Assembly (NCBI GenBank): GCA_946480015.1
Contig: CAMLIL010000051.1
Coordinates: 1-39,866 of the forward strand
Reading direction: 5' to 3'
Length of the DNA: 39,866 nucleotides
Source: an uncultured Oxalobacteraceae bacterium
GTDB taxonomy: Bacteria > Pseudomonadota > Gammaproteobacteria > Burkholderiales > Burkholderiaceae
In this document: piece after piece, positions 24,893 to 35,453 of the stretch
How the letters are laid out: the number at the start of each line of letters is the position of its first letter
How positions within the stretch are numbered: the stretch's first letter is position 1
The notes under the pieces: model-generated
Database searches by the model: none
Told to the model about the DNA's origin: nothing
The model's input: only the letters and a program-made list of their open reading frames with translations
Program-made: the position numbers and the translations under genes

Positions 24893-25851
24893 CCGTCCTG
24901 GTCGACGACAGCGACAGTTTCCTGCAGAGCCTGTCTTTCCAGCTTGACCCTTCGTTGGCCAATCTGCGCTTTTCCGACACGCGCAGCGCGCTGGCCTGGC
25001 TTCACGGCCAGGCCGGCACGCAGGATGCCGGCCTGTGCGCGACCTTCGACACCTATCCAGTGGCACAGCAGCAATGCAGTGTGGCCTTTGATATCGACCA
25101 GATCCACCGCATCCGTTTTCAGCGGAAGCGTTTCCTGACCCCGTCGGTCCTGGTGGTGGATTATTCGATGCCGCAGATGAACGGGGTCGAGCTGTGCGAA
25201 GCGATCCGCCACCTGCCCTGTAAAAAGATTCTGTTTACCGGGGTGGCGGATGAGAAGGTCGCGGTGGATGCGTTCAACCGCGGTTTGATCGACCGCTACA
25301 TCAAGAAGAGCGACGACGATGCGCTCGACCGGCTGGAAGAGGAAATCCAGGTTTTGCAGCACGCCTATTTCGCGGCCCGCTCGGAACCGCTGCGCGACCT
25401 GCTGGCGCTGCACAATTATGGCTTCGTCAGCGATCCGGCAGTGTGCGCGCTGGTGCGCGAGATCGTGGCGCGCGACGGCATTGTCGAGCATTACCTGTAT
25501 CCGAGTCCGGCCGGGATTTTGATGTACGACAGCCGTGGCAGGGCCCAGTTGATGGTGGTGGAAACCGACGCGGGCATGAATGCGCATTATGAAATGGCCT
25601 GCGATAACGATGCCCCGCCCGCGCTGCTGAGCGCGCTGCGCGAACGCTGCATCATCCCCTACTTTCCCGAAGGCGACGGCATGTACGCGCGCCACTTCGC
25701 ACGCGGCTGGCACAAATACACCCGGCCGGCGCAACGCTGCAAGGGCATCCAGCAGTATTACTGGGCCCTGTTTCCGCTCGAACCGGGCGACCTGGAGCCG
25801 CCGGCCCACAGCTTCGCCGAATTCCTCAGCGAGCGCGACGCGCTGGCCTGA
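24859..25851 (+). CDS. jqsR: LqsR/JqsR-type response regulator
   Basis: A 330-residue regulator and partner of the kinase. The receiver domain has acidic residues at 16-17 (LVDDSDSF), a long insert (about 40-95), the phospho-acceptor Asp101 in VLVVDYSMPQMNG, and ILFTGVADEK and RYIKKSDDD for the Thr and Lys positions. The output part (about 160-330) is not a helix-turn-helix DNA-binding domain; it contains EHYLYPSPAGILMYDSRGR and HFARGWHKYTRPAQRC, typical of LqsR-like proteins whose output mechanism is not settled. The gene starts inside the kinase gene (34-base overlap), which points to coupled, near-equal synthesis. How it reaches gene expression is unclear from the sequence. Confidence 0.87.
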   Translation: MQLPIYQHPSLTVLVDDSDSFLQSLSFQLDPSLANLRFSDTRSALAWLHGQAGTQDAGLCATFDTYPVAQQQCSVAFDIDQIHRIRFQRKRFLTPSVLVVDYSMPQMNGVELCEAIRHLPCKKILFTGVADEKVAVDAFNRGLIDRYIKKSDDDALDRLEEEIQVLQHAYFAARSEPLRDLLALHNYGFVSDPAVCALVREIVARDGIVEHYLYPSPAGILMYDSRGRAQLMVVETDAGMNAHYEMACDNDAPPALLSALRERCIIPYFPEGDGMYARHFARGWHKYTRPAQRCKGIQQYYWALFPLEPGDLEPPAHSFAEFLSERDALA

Positions 25852-28374
25852 TCAAGCCTCGCGCAGGGTTTGCAAGGGCGGCTGGCGCAGCACCTTGCGC
25901 AGCCCCCATGCCCCGCCGGCAATGGCGCACACGGCGCCGGCGCCCAGGCCGGCCAGCCACACCACGGGGCTGAAACTCCACGAAAACTTGAACTGGTAGG
26001 TGGCCAGGGCCCAGCCGAGCGCGGCGGCACCGCTGGCGGCCAGCAGGCCGGACAGGCCGCCCACCATGCAAAACTCGATCCATTGCGCGCGCGACAACTG
26101 GCGCCGGGTGGCGCCCAGTGCGCGCAGCAGACCGGCTTCGCGGGTGCGCTCGGCTTGCGAGCCCATCAGCGCCGCGTACAGCACCAGCACGCCCGATACC
26201 AGGGTGAACAGGAACAGGAATTCCACTGCCGCCACCACCTGGTCCAGCACTTCCTGCAACTGGCGCACGATGCCGCTGATGTCGACCACGGTCAGGTTGG
26301 GATAGGTGCGCACCAGCTCGTTGCCCAGCTGGCGTGCCTGGGGCGGCAGGTGGAAGGCGGTCATGAAGGTACGTGGCGCCTCCGCCATGGCGGCCGGATT
26401 AATAATCACAAAGAAATTGGCGCGCATCGAGCCCCACTCCAGCTTGCGCAAGCTCGTCACCGTCGCTTCCACCGGCAGGCCGCCCATGTCGAAGCGCATG
26501 CGGTCGCCCAGCTTCAGACCCAGGGTCTTGGCCAGGCCCTGCTCGACCGAGGCTTCCACCACACCGGGGCCGTCGCGGTACCAGCGTCCGGCCACGACCT
26601 CGTTGCCGGTCGGCAGGCTGGACGTGGTCGACAGATTGAATTCGCGCTCGCCCATGCGGCGCGCTTCCTCGCTGGCAGGCACCAGTGGCGCGCCATTGAC
26701 TGCCACCAAGCGTCCTCGAATCATGGGAAACATTTGCAGCTCGGGCACCCTTGCCGCGCGTAAACGCTGTTCGACCTCGTTCTTCTGTTCCGGTTGGATA
26801 TTGATGACGAAGCGGTTGGGGGCGTCCGGCGGGGTGGCCGTGCGCCACGCCGTCATCAGGTCGCCGCGCACCACGGTCAGCAGCAGCAAGGCCATCAGGC
26901 CGAGCGAGAGCGCGACCACCTGCACCACCGTGGCTGCCGGGCGCCGCTGCAGCGAGGTGACGGCAAAGCGCCAGGCCTGGTTGCGCAAGGCCGGGCGCAG
27001 CTGTTTGAGCACGCGCAAGCCCAGCCAGGCCACCAGGGCCGACACCACGAAAGCGCCGAGGAAACCGGCGCCGGTGACGGCGGCCAGGCGGGCATCCCCG
27101 GCTTGCCACAGCAGCAGCGCGCCGAATGCGCCCAATCCCAGCCCGTAGGTGGCCAGGGCGGCCGGCCGGGGCGCGGCCTGTTCGCGCCGGATCACGCGGT
27201 TGTGCGGAACATTGCGCAGTTGCAGCACCGGCGGCAGGGCGAAGCCGACCAGCAGCAGCATGCCGGTGCTCAAGCCTTGCAGGGCCGGCAGCAGCGACAC
27301 CGGCGGCAAGTCGGTGCTGACCAGGCTGCCGAGCAACTCCAGCAAGATATAGTGGGCGCCGAAGCCGGCCAGCACCCCGATGACGCTGCCGGCCAGCCCG
27401 ACCAGCACGAATTCGATCAGATACATTGCCGTGACCTGGTTTTGGGTCATGCCCAAACAGCCCAGCATGGCGCAGGCATCCAGATGGCGCAGCATGAAGC
27501 GGCGCGCGGCCATGGCAACGGCCACGGCGGCCAGCATGGCCGACAGCAGGCCCACCAGCGAAAGGAAGCGGTCAGCGCGTTCCAGGGTGGCGCGCATTTC
27601 CGGGCGGCCGTTTTCGAGCGACTCGACGCGCACGCCCCTGACCTTCTGGTCCTTGATCTGTTGGCTCAGCCATTGCTGGTAGGCGTCGACCTGGCGGCGG
27701 TCGTTGGGGTTGGGGCCGGCCACCTGCATGCGGTAGGTCACGCGCGCGCCATCGCTGGTCAGGCCGGTGCCCGGCAGGTCGGCCAGGGCCAGCATCACGC
27801 GCGGCGCGAAGCTGGAAAAGGCCGCGCCGCGGTCCGGTTCGCTGGCGATCAATTGCTCGATGCGAAATTCGCGATCGCCCAGGCGCAGGCGCTGGCCGAG
27901 TTTGGCGTTCAGCGCGGTTAACAGATTGGCGTCGACCCATACCGTGCCGGGCGCCGGGGTGGCGGCGGTCGGGGTGCCGATGGCGGCACTGGCTTGCTCT
28001 GGATCGGTGCTCAGTTTGAGCCGGCCGCGCAGCGGATAGCCGGGCGACACCGCCTTGAGCGCGGCCAGCATGGCTTGCGAGGCATCGCCCTCACCGGCCT
28101 GGGCCATGCTGAAAAATGTGACGGTGTCGGCCATGCGCAGGCCGCGCCGCCCGGCTTCGGCGCGCCAGCCGGGCGCCACCGGCTGATCGGAATTGACCAG
28201 CAGGTCGGCGCCGAGCAGCTTGTTGGCGTCGCGTTCCAGGCCGCTCCTCATGCGCTCGATGAAGAAGCCCACCGAACTGAGCGCGGCCACCGCCACGATC
28301 AGCGCCAGCAGCAGAAAACGCAGTTCGCCCGCGCGCCAGTCGCGCGCACTCATGCGCATCGCTTGCTTGAACAT
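25852..28374 (-). CDS. YbbP-like FtsX family ABC transporter permease
   Basis: An 840-residue inner-membrane permease with the layout of YbbP: one membrane helix at about 20-40 (FLLLALIVAVAALSSVGFFI), a long periplasmic domain, then groups of membrane helices including two FtsX-type units, the second with FLFLFTLVSGVLVLYAALMGS and EAGLLRALGATRRQLSRAQWIEF. YbbAP-type transporters are thought to extract lipids or other hydrophobic compounds, working with the ATPase YbbA. That ATPase is not adjacent here; it must be encoded elsewhere or supplied by another system. It is preceded by the deaminase gene in the same direction, with 11 bases between. It is convergent with the response regulator gene and their ends meet. 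Confidence 0.88.
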   Translation of the reverse strand: MFKQAMRMSARDWRAGELRFLLLALIVAVAALSSVGFFIERMRSGLERDANKLLGADLLVNSDQPVAPGWRAEAGRRGLRMADTVTFFSMAQAGEGDASQAMLAALKAVSPGYPLRGRLKLSTDPEQASAAIGTPTAATPAPGTVWVDANLLTALNAKLGQRLRLGDREFRIEQLIASEPDRGAAFSSFAPRVMLALADLPGTGLTSDGARVTYRMQVAGPNPNDRRQVDAYQQWLSQQIKDQKVRGVRVESLENGRPEMRATLERADRFLSLVGLLSAMLAAVAVAMAARRFMLRHLDACAMLGCLGMTQNQVTAMYLIEFVLVGLAGSVIGVLAGFGAHYILLELLGSLVSTDLPPVSLLPALQGLSTGMLLLVGFALPPVLQLRNVPHNRVIRREQAAPRPAALATYGLGLGAFGALLLWQAGDARLAAVTGAGFLGAFVVSALVAWLGLRVLKQLRPALRNQAWRFAVTSLQRRPAATVVQVVALSLGLMALLLLTVVRGDLMTAWRTATPPDAPNRFVINIQPEQKNEVEQRLRAARVPELQMFPMIRGRLVAVNGAPLVPASEEARRMGEREFNLSTTSSLPTGNEVVAGRWYRDGPGVVEASVEQGLAKTLGLKLGDRMRFDMGGLPVEATVTSLRKLEWGSMRANFFVIINPAAMAEAPRTFMTAFHLPPQARQLGNELVRTYPNLTVVDISGIVRQLQEVLDQVVAAVEFLFLFTLVSGVLVLYAALMGSQAERTREAGLLRALGATRRQLSRAQWIEFCMVGGLSGLLAASGAAALGWALATYQFKFSWSFSPVVWLAGLGAGAVCAIAGGAWGLRKVLRQPPLQTLREA

Positions 28375-28385
28375 GGGCGCCAGCC

Positions 28386-30003
<1,618 letters not shown>

Positions 30004-31926
30004 ATGACCATTTTTGACAACTACGCAGCCCGCTACGAGCGTACCCGCGAAGAGGAATATTCCCTCACTGAGTATTTGGCCTTGTGCAAGAAAGACAGGC
30101 TCACGTACGCCAGCGCGCCGGAACGCATGCTGGCGGCAATCGGCGAGCCAACACTGGTCGATACGCGTAACGACACGCGCTTGTCGCGCATCTTCGCCAA
30201 CAAGGTCATCAAGATCTACCCTGCCTTCAAGGACTTCTACGGTACCGAGGAAGTGATCGAGCAGGTCGTGTCCTATTTCCGCCATGCCGCGCAAGGACTG
30301 GAAGAGCGCAAGCAAATCCTTTACCTGCTCGGTCCGGTCGGCGGCGGCAAGTCTTCGATCGCCGAAAAGCTCAAGTCGCTGATGGAACAGGTGCCCTTTT
30401 ACTGCCTGAAGGGCTCGCCGGTGAACGAATCGCCGCTGGGCCTGTTCAACGAGGAAGAGGACGGCGCCATTCTGGAAGAAGACTTCGGCATTCCGCGCCG
30501 CTATCTGCGCACCATTCCGAGTCCGTGGGCGGTCAAGCGTCTGCACGAATACAACGGCGACATCAACAAGTTCCGCGTGGTCAAGCGCTACCCCTCGGTG
30601 CTGAAACAGATCGCCATTTCCAAGACCGAACCGGGCGACGAAAACAACCAGGATATTTCTTCGCTGGTCGGCAAGGTCGACATCCGCAAGCTGGAAGACT
30701 ATGCCCAGGACGATCCGGACGCCTACAGCTATTCGGGCGGCCTGTGCCTGGGCAACCAGGGCCTGATGGAATTCGTCGAAATGTTCAAGGCCCCCATCAA
30801 GGTCTTGCACCCGCTGCTGACGGCCACCCAGGAAGGCAACTACAAGGGTACCGAAGGCTTCGGCGCGATTCCCTTCGACGGCATCGTGCTGGCCCACTCC
30901 AACGAGTCGGAATGGAAAACCTTCCGCAACAACCGCAATAACGAAGCGTTCCTGGACCGGATTTACATCGTCAAGGTGCCCTACTGCCTGCGCGTCTCCG
31001 ACGAGATCAAGATTTACGACAAGCTGCTGCGCAATTCCTCGCTGGACAAGGCGCCCTGCGCGCCCGGCACCTTGCGCATGATGGCCCAGTTCGCGATCCT
31101 GTCGCGCCTGAAGGACCCGGAAAACTCCAGCATTTTTTCCAAGATGCTGGTCTACGATGGCGAAAACCTCAAGGACACCGATCCCAAGGCCAAGTCGATG
31201 CACGAGTATGTCGACTACGCCGGGGTGGACGAAGGCATGAACGGGCTGTCGACGCGCTTTGCCTTCAAGATCCTGTCGAAGGTCTTCAACTTCGACAACA
31301 CCGAAGTGGCCGCCAACCCGGTGCACCTGCTGTACGTGCTGGAGCAGCAGATCGAACGCGAGCAGTTCGCGCCGGAAGTCGAGCAGCGCTACCTGTCCTA
31401 TATTAAGGAGCACCTGGCGCAGCGTTATGTCGACTTCATCGGCAAGGAAATTCAGACCGCCTATCTGGAAAGCTACTCCGAGTATGGCCAGAACATTTTC
31501 GACCGGTATGTCACGTTCGCCGATTTCTGGATCCAGGACCAGGAATTCCGCGATCCGGACACCGGCGAGAGTTTCGACCGCGAATCGCTCAACGCCGAAC
31601 TGGAAAAGATCGAGAAGCCGGCCGGCATCAGCAATCCCAAGGATTTCCGCAACGAGATCGTCAACTTCGGTCTGCGGGCCCGCGCCACCAACGGCGGCAA
31701 GAATCCGGCCTGGACCAGCTACGAGAAATTCCGCACCGTGATCGAGAAGAAAATGTTCTCGAACACGGAGGAATTGCTGCCGGTGATTTCGTTCAACGCC
31801 AAGGCCAGCGCCGAGGATGCCAACAAGCACGCCGACTTTGTCGCGCGCATGGTGGAAAAAGGCTATACGGCCAAGCAAGTGCGCTTGCTGTGCGAGTGGT
31901 ACCTGCGCGTGCGCAAGTCGTCGTAA
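30004..31926 (+). CDS. prkA: PrkA family serine protein kinase (YeaG type)
   Basis: A 640-residue AAA-type protein with a Ser/Thr kinase-like C-terminal region. The N-terminal ATPase part has the Walker A motif GPVGGGKSS at 110-118. In E. coli the homologue YeaG acts with YeaH and is linked to stationary-phase, nitrogen-starvation and stress responses. Its length and N-terminus (MTIFDNYAARYERTREEEYSL) match the family. AAAGGA lies at the right distance before the ATG. It is the first gene of prkA-yeaH-spoVR. A 155-base gap precedes yeaH, with the hairpin GTTGC-ATC-GCAAC (32046-32058) close to the yeaH ribosome site. Confidence 0.96.
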   Translation: MTIFDNYAARYERTREEEYSLTEYLALCKKDRLTYASAPERMLAAIGEPTLVDTRNDTRLSRIFANKVIKIYPAFKDFYGTEEVIEQVVSYFRHAAQGLEERKQILYLLGPVGGGKSSIAEKLKSLMEQVPFYCLKGSPVNESPLGLFNEEEDGAILEEDFGIPRRYLRTIPSPWAVKRLHEYNGDINKFRVVKRYPSVLKQIAISKTEPGDENNQDISSLVGKVDIRKLEDYAQDDPDAYSYSGGLCLGNQGLMEFVEMFKAPIKVLHPLLTATQEGNYKGTEGFGAIPFDGIVLAHSNESEWKTFRNNRNNEAFLDRIYIVKVPYCLRVSDEIKIYDKLLRNSSLDKAPCAPGTLRMMAQFAILSRLKDPENSSIFSKMLVYDGENLKDTDPKAKSMHEYVDYAGVDEGMNGLSTRFAFKILSKVFNFDNTEVAANPVHLLYVLEQQIEREQFAPEVEQRYLSYIKEHLAQRYVDFIGKEIQTAYLESYSEYGQNIFDRYVTFADFWIQDQEFRDPDTGESFDRESLNAELEKIEKPAGISNPKDFRNEIVNFGLRARATNGGKNPAWTSYEKFRTVIEKKMFSNTEELLPVISFNAKASAEDANKHADFVARMVEKGYTAKQVRLLCEWYLRVRKSS

Positions 31927-32081
31927 GGGCCGCGGGCGGGCGGCGCAGCCCTGGCCGCGCGCCCATGTCCGGTGTGCCAAGCGGGAACCTGGCGATCGCG
32001 TGATAATAGAGTGCGAGATCGCTGGAATTCCGCCCACAGCGGGGCGTTGCATCGCAACAGGATGAAAGCAGGAGGCCCGTT

Positions 32082-33350
32082 TTGACTTATCTTATCGACC
32101 GACGCTTGCAAGGCAAGAACAAGTCTGCCGTGAACCGCGAGCGCTTCCTTCGTCGCTACAAGAGCCAGATCAAGGATGCGGTCGGGCGTGCGATCAAGGG
32201 TCGCTCGATCACCGACATCGAAAATGGCGAGAAGGTATCGATTCCCGTCAAGGATGTGAACGAGCCGAACTTCGGCCATGCCCACGGCGGCGTGTGGGAA
32301 ACCGTTAATCCAGGAAACAAGGAATACCAAAAAGGCGACCAGTTCAACCGTCCCAAAGGGGGCGGCGGTTCCGGGCGCGGCAAGGCCGGCAATAGCGACC
32401 AGCAGAGCGAGGACGATTTCATCTTCGAACTGTCGCGCGAAGAATTCATGAATTACTTCTTCGAGGATCTTGAGCTGCCGAACATGGTCAAGACCCAGCT
32501 GACCGCCACCACCGAATTCAAGAACCAGCGTGCCGGCTACAATATTTCCGGCACGCCCTCGAACATCCATGTGCTGCGCTCCCTGCGCGGCGCGCTGGGC
32601 CGGCGCATCGCTGTCGGCGGCGGTTCGCGCAAGCTGGTGCAGGCGGCCGAGGACGAACTGGTGGCCCTGCTCGAAGACGGGGTGGCGCTGGACGATCCGC
32701 GCGTCGTCGAACTCAAGCACAAGATTCACCAGCTGCACACGCGTCTGCTGGCGATCCCCTGGATCGACCCGTTCGACCTGCGCTACAGCAACCGCATCAA
32801 GGTGCCCAAGCCCATGACCCAGGCCGTGATGTTCTGCATCATGGACGTGTCCGGCTCCATGGATGAAAGCCGCAAGGATACCGCCAAGCGCTTTTTCATC
32901 CTGCTGTATTTATTCCTGAAACGCGCCTACGACAAGATCGAGGTGGTCTTCATCCGTCACCACACGGCTGCCTCCGAAGTGGACGAAGAGGAATTCTTCC
33001 ATTCGCGCGAGTCGGGCGGCACCGTGGTGTCGTCGGCGCTGAACCTGCTGACCAAGGTGATCAGCGAGCGCTACGGCAGCGGCGAATGGAACAGCTACGT
33101 GGCCCAGGCCTCGGACGGCGACAACTGGGACAACGATTCGGTGCTGTGCAAGCAGCTGCTGATTAATACCATCATGCCGCGGGTGCAGTATTACACCTAT
33201 GTGGAGATTACCGACGGCCCGCCGCAAAACCTGTGGGAGCAGTATGCCGAAGTGTCCGACCACCATTCGAACTTCGCCATGCAAAAGATCGTGACGCCCG
33301 CCGATATTTATCCGGTGTTTCGCGAACTGTTTAAGAAACAGCCGAAATAG
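32082..33350 (+). CDS. yeaH: YeaH/YhbH family protein (DUF444), TTG start
   Basis: A 422-residue DUF444 protein that works with the PrkA kinase. Its C-terminal half is a von Willebrand A-like domain with the metal-site motif MDVSGSMDESRKD and VEITDGPP. The N-terminus MTYLIDRRLQGKNKSAVNRE aligns with E. coli YeaH, which fixes the start at the TTG at 32082; AGGAGG lies seven bases before it. The TTG start may lower its translation relative to prkA. A Gly/Lys-rich linker (GGGGSGRGKAGNSDQQ) lies around residue 95. It is followed 50 bases later by spoVR. Confidence 0.95.
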   Translation: MTYLIDRRLQGKNKSAVNRERFLRRYKSQIKDAVGRAIKGRSITDIENGEKVSIPVKDVNEPNFGHAHGGVWETVNPGNKEYQKGDQFNRPKGGGGSGRGKAGNSDQQSEDDFIFELSREEFMNYFFEDLELPNMVKTQLTATTEFKNQRAGYNISGTPSNIHVLRSLRGALGRRIAVGGGSRKLVQAAEDELVALLEDGVALDDPRVVELKHKIHQLHTRLLAIPWIDPFDLRYSNRIKVPKPMTQAVMFCIMDVSGSMDESRKDTAKRFFILLYLFLKRAYDKIEVVFIRHHTAASEVDEEEFFHSRESGGTVVSSALNLLTKVISERYGSGEWNSYVAQASDGDNWDNDSVLCKQLLINTIMPRVQYYTYVEITDGPPQNLWEQYAEVSDHHSNFAMQKIVTPADIYPVFRELFKKQPK

Positions 33351-33400
33351 GCGCCGCACCGGCGGACTACTGCAACCATTTATCGCGCACCGAGGTGCCT

Positions 33401-34924
33401 ATGCCAAGAGATCCGAAAAACCCGCGCGCCTTGCCCGAGCAGTCGGAATGGACCTTCGACCTGATCGAGCACGCGCACGAAGAAATCCGTCGCGTGGCCA
33501 AGAAGTTTGGCCTCGACACCTATCCGAACCAGCTGGAAATCATTACCGCCGAGCAGATGATGGATGCCTACACGTCGGTAGGCATGCCGGTCTCGTACAA
33601 CCACTGGTCGTTCGGCAAGCATTTCCTGTCGACCGAGAAAAGCTACAAGCGCGGGCAGATGGGCCTGGCGTACGAGATCGTAATCAATTCCAATCCCTGC
33701 ATCGCTTACCTGATGGAGGAAAACAGCCTGACCATGCAGGCGCTGGTGATCGCCCACGCGGCGTATGGCCACAATTCCTTCTTCAAGGGCAATTACCTGT
33801 TCCGCACCTGGACCGATGCCGACGCCATCGTCGACTACATGGTGTTCGCCAAGAATTACATCGCCGAATGCGAGCAGCGCCACGGGATCGACGCCGTCGA
33901 GCTGCTGCTCGACTCCTGCCACGCGTTGCAGAATTACGGGGTGGACCGCTACAAGCGTCCGGCCAAGCTGTCGATGGCGCAGGAAAACGCGCGCCAGAAG
34001 GAGCGTGAAGAGTACGCCCAGTCGCAAGTCAACGCACTGTGGCGCACGGTGCCGCGGCGCGACGAGGAACTGGCCGACAAGGCGGTGCCGCGCTTCCCGC
34101 CCGAGCCGGAAGAAAACCTGCTGTACTTCATCGAGAAATATGCGCCGCTGCTGGAACCCTGGCAGCGCGAACTGGTGCGCATCACGCGCAAGATTTCCCA
34201 GTACTTTTATCCGCAACGCCAGACCCAGGTGATGAACGAGGGCTGGGCCACCTTCTGGCACTACACCATCCTGCACGAGCTCTACAAGGAAGGCGTGGTG
34301 GGCGACGGCTTCATGCTCGAATTCCTGCAAAGCCATACCAATGTGGTTTACCAGCCGGCCGCCACCAGTCCCTATTACAGCGGCATCAACCCGTACGCGC
34401 TGGGCTTTGCCATGATGACCGACATTCGCCGCATCTGCGAAGCGCCCACCGACGAAGACCGGGAATGGTTCCCCGACATCGCCGGCAGCGATTGGCGGCA
34501 AACCCTCGACTTCGCCATGCGCAATTTCAAGGATGAAAGCTTCATCGCCCAGTACCTCTCGCCCAAGCTGATCCGCGACTTCCACTTCTTCGCCGTACTC
34601 GACGACGACAAGAGCGACAAGCTGACCATCTCGGCCATCCACGACGAGCGCGGCTACCGCTACGTGCGCCAGCAGCTGGCCGAGCAATATAACTTGGGCA
34701 ACCGCGAGCCCAATATCCAGGTCTGGCAGGTCAACACCCGCGACGACCGCGCCCTGACCCTGCGCCATACCCAGTTCAACCGGCGCCCCTTGAACCAGCA
34801 TGCCCAGGAAGTGCTCAAGCATGTGGCGCGCCTGTGGGGCTTCGATGTCCGGCTCGACACGGTGGACCCGGGCGGAAACGTGGTCAGCACCTTGGAGTGC
34901 AAACGGGAAAAACGCAACCGTTGA
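33401..34924 (+). CDS. spoVR: SpoVR family protein (YcgB)
   Basis: A 507-residue SpoVR/YcgB family protein. The family is linked to spore cortex formation in Bacillus but is widespread in non-spore-formers, where it is found with prkA and yeaH; its function there is unknown. Typical stretches are WTFDLIEHAHEEI, GMPVSYNHWSFGKHF, YELVYEI-like LAYEIVINSNPCIAYLMEEN and MNEGWATFWHYTILH. I chose the ATG at 33401 because GAGG lies six bases upstream; a GTG at 33395 would add two residues. The stop codon lies inside a perfect FNR-like sequence (34921-34934), and a strong hairpin follows. Confidence 0.95.
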   Translation: MPRDPKNPRALPEQSEWTFDLIEHAHEEIRRVAKKFGLDTYPNQLEIITAEQMMDAYTSVGMPVSYNHWSFGKHFLSTEKSYKRGQMGLAYEIVINSNPCIAYLMEENSLTMQALVIAHAAYGHNSFFKGNYLFRTWTDADAIVDYMVFAKNYIAECEQRHGIDAVELLLDSCHALQNYGVDRYKRPAKLSMAQENARQKEREEYAQSQVNALWRTVPRRDEELADKAVPRFPPEPEENLLYFIEKYAPLLEPWQRELVRITRKISQYFYPQRQTQVMNEGWATFWHYTILHELYKEGVVGDGFMLEFLQSHTNVVYQPAATSPYYSGINPYALGFAMMTDIRRICEAPTDEDREWFPDIAGSDWRQTLDFAMRNFKDESFIAQYLSPKLIRDFHFFAVLDDDKSDKLTISAIHDERGYRYVRQQLAEQYNLGNREPNIQVWQVNTRDDRALTLRHTQFNRRPLNQHAQEVLKHVARLWGFDVRLDTVDPGGNVVSTLECKREKRNR

Positions 34925-34934
34925 TCTGGATCAA
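34921..34934. promoter_or_regulatory. FNR-type box overlapping the spoVR stop
   Basis: A perfect TTGAT-ctgg-ATCAA. At class II spacing the start would fall at about 34969, inside the spoVR terminator hairpin, and no convincing -10 is seen. It may control a transcript in the following 500 bases, or be fortuitous. Confidence 0.4.
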
Positions 34935-34963
34935 TAGCGGTTCAATCACGTTTTTGAGTTATT

Positions 34964-34996
34964 GCGACGGCGCCCGAGGGCGCCGTCGCCGTTTCT
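34964..34996 (+). terminator. Terminator-like hairpin after spoVR
   Basis: GCGACGGCGCCC (34964-34975) and GGGCGCCGTCGC (34978-34989) form a very stable stem, followed by CGTTTC. The T run is short, so termination strength is uncertain. Confidence 0.7.
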
Positions 34997-35453
34997 GGCC
35001 CCCGCCACGCCCCGTACAGCCGGATTGCGCCGCCCCCTCCGGGCGCACACCCGCCGATTTCAACAGGGCGTCGCCAGCGGCTGAAACTGGCTATAGTGGT
35101 CATAAATGCCACACCGGCGACAAAGCTTGTTCGTGTCGCAACAAATGCAGACGTGTTAACTACGGTGTCATTCCAGTAATTCCGCATAATGCCTTGTTTG
35201 CGGAAATACACGATAATACTGGGGCTCAAGGTATTGCATTTTCCGCATAAATGATGCAACAAATTACCCGGAACCAGGGCCTTGAAAACCTTTTCAACCC
35301 TCCGAATCGAACCGGTTTCGGAGTACAAAAAGGCATGTGCAAAAAAGAATTCGTAGGTATAATTCGCCGACGTCCCGGATACGGCTCATGGTTTTGTCGT
35401 GTTTAGTGGGTTTAATAGCTACAAAAAAAGAGTTGGTATTGGAGAAAGCAGGC
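34997..35453. promoter_or_regulatory. AT-richer regulatory region before tonB
   Basis: This region has no credible gene. TTCCGCA occurs three times: directly at 35180-35186 and 35241-35247, both within TTCCGCATAA, and inverted as TGCGGAA at 35199-35205. TTGCAT / ATGCAA flank the second copy. A nested hairpin lies at 35289-35333: CTCCGA (35300-35305) with TCGGAG (35318-35323), enclosed by CCTTTT and AAAAGG. A perfect -10 TATAAT (35358-35363) lies about 90 bases before the tonB ATG, with a poor -35 at 35335-35340. The repeated TTCCGCA units look like protein-binding sites. Confidence 0.5.
35358..35363 (+). promoter_or_regulatory. -10 element for tonB-exbBDD
   Basis: Perfect TATAAT, predicted start at about 35370 with a leader of about 84 bases. 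The -35 position (ATGTGC, 35335-35340) is weak, which suggests that an activator is needed. Confidence 0.55.

Noticed and set aside
34942..35328. Minus-strand frame of 128 codons before tonB
   Set aside because: It crosses the terminator hairpin and the repeated motifs, and the product has no family features.
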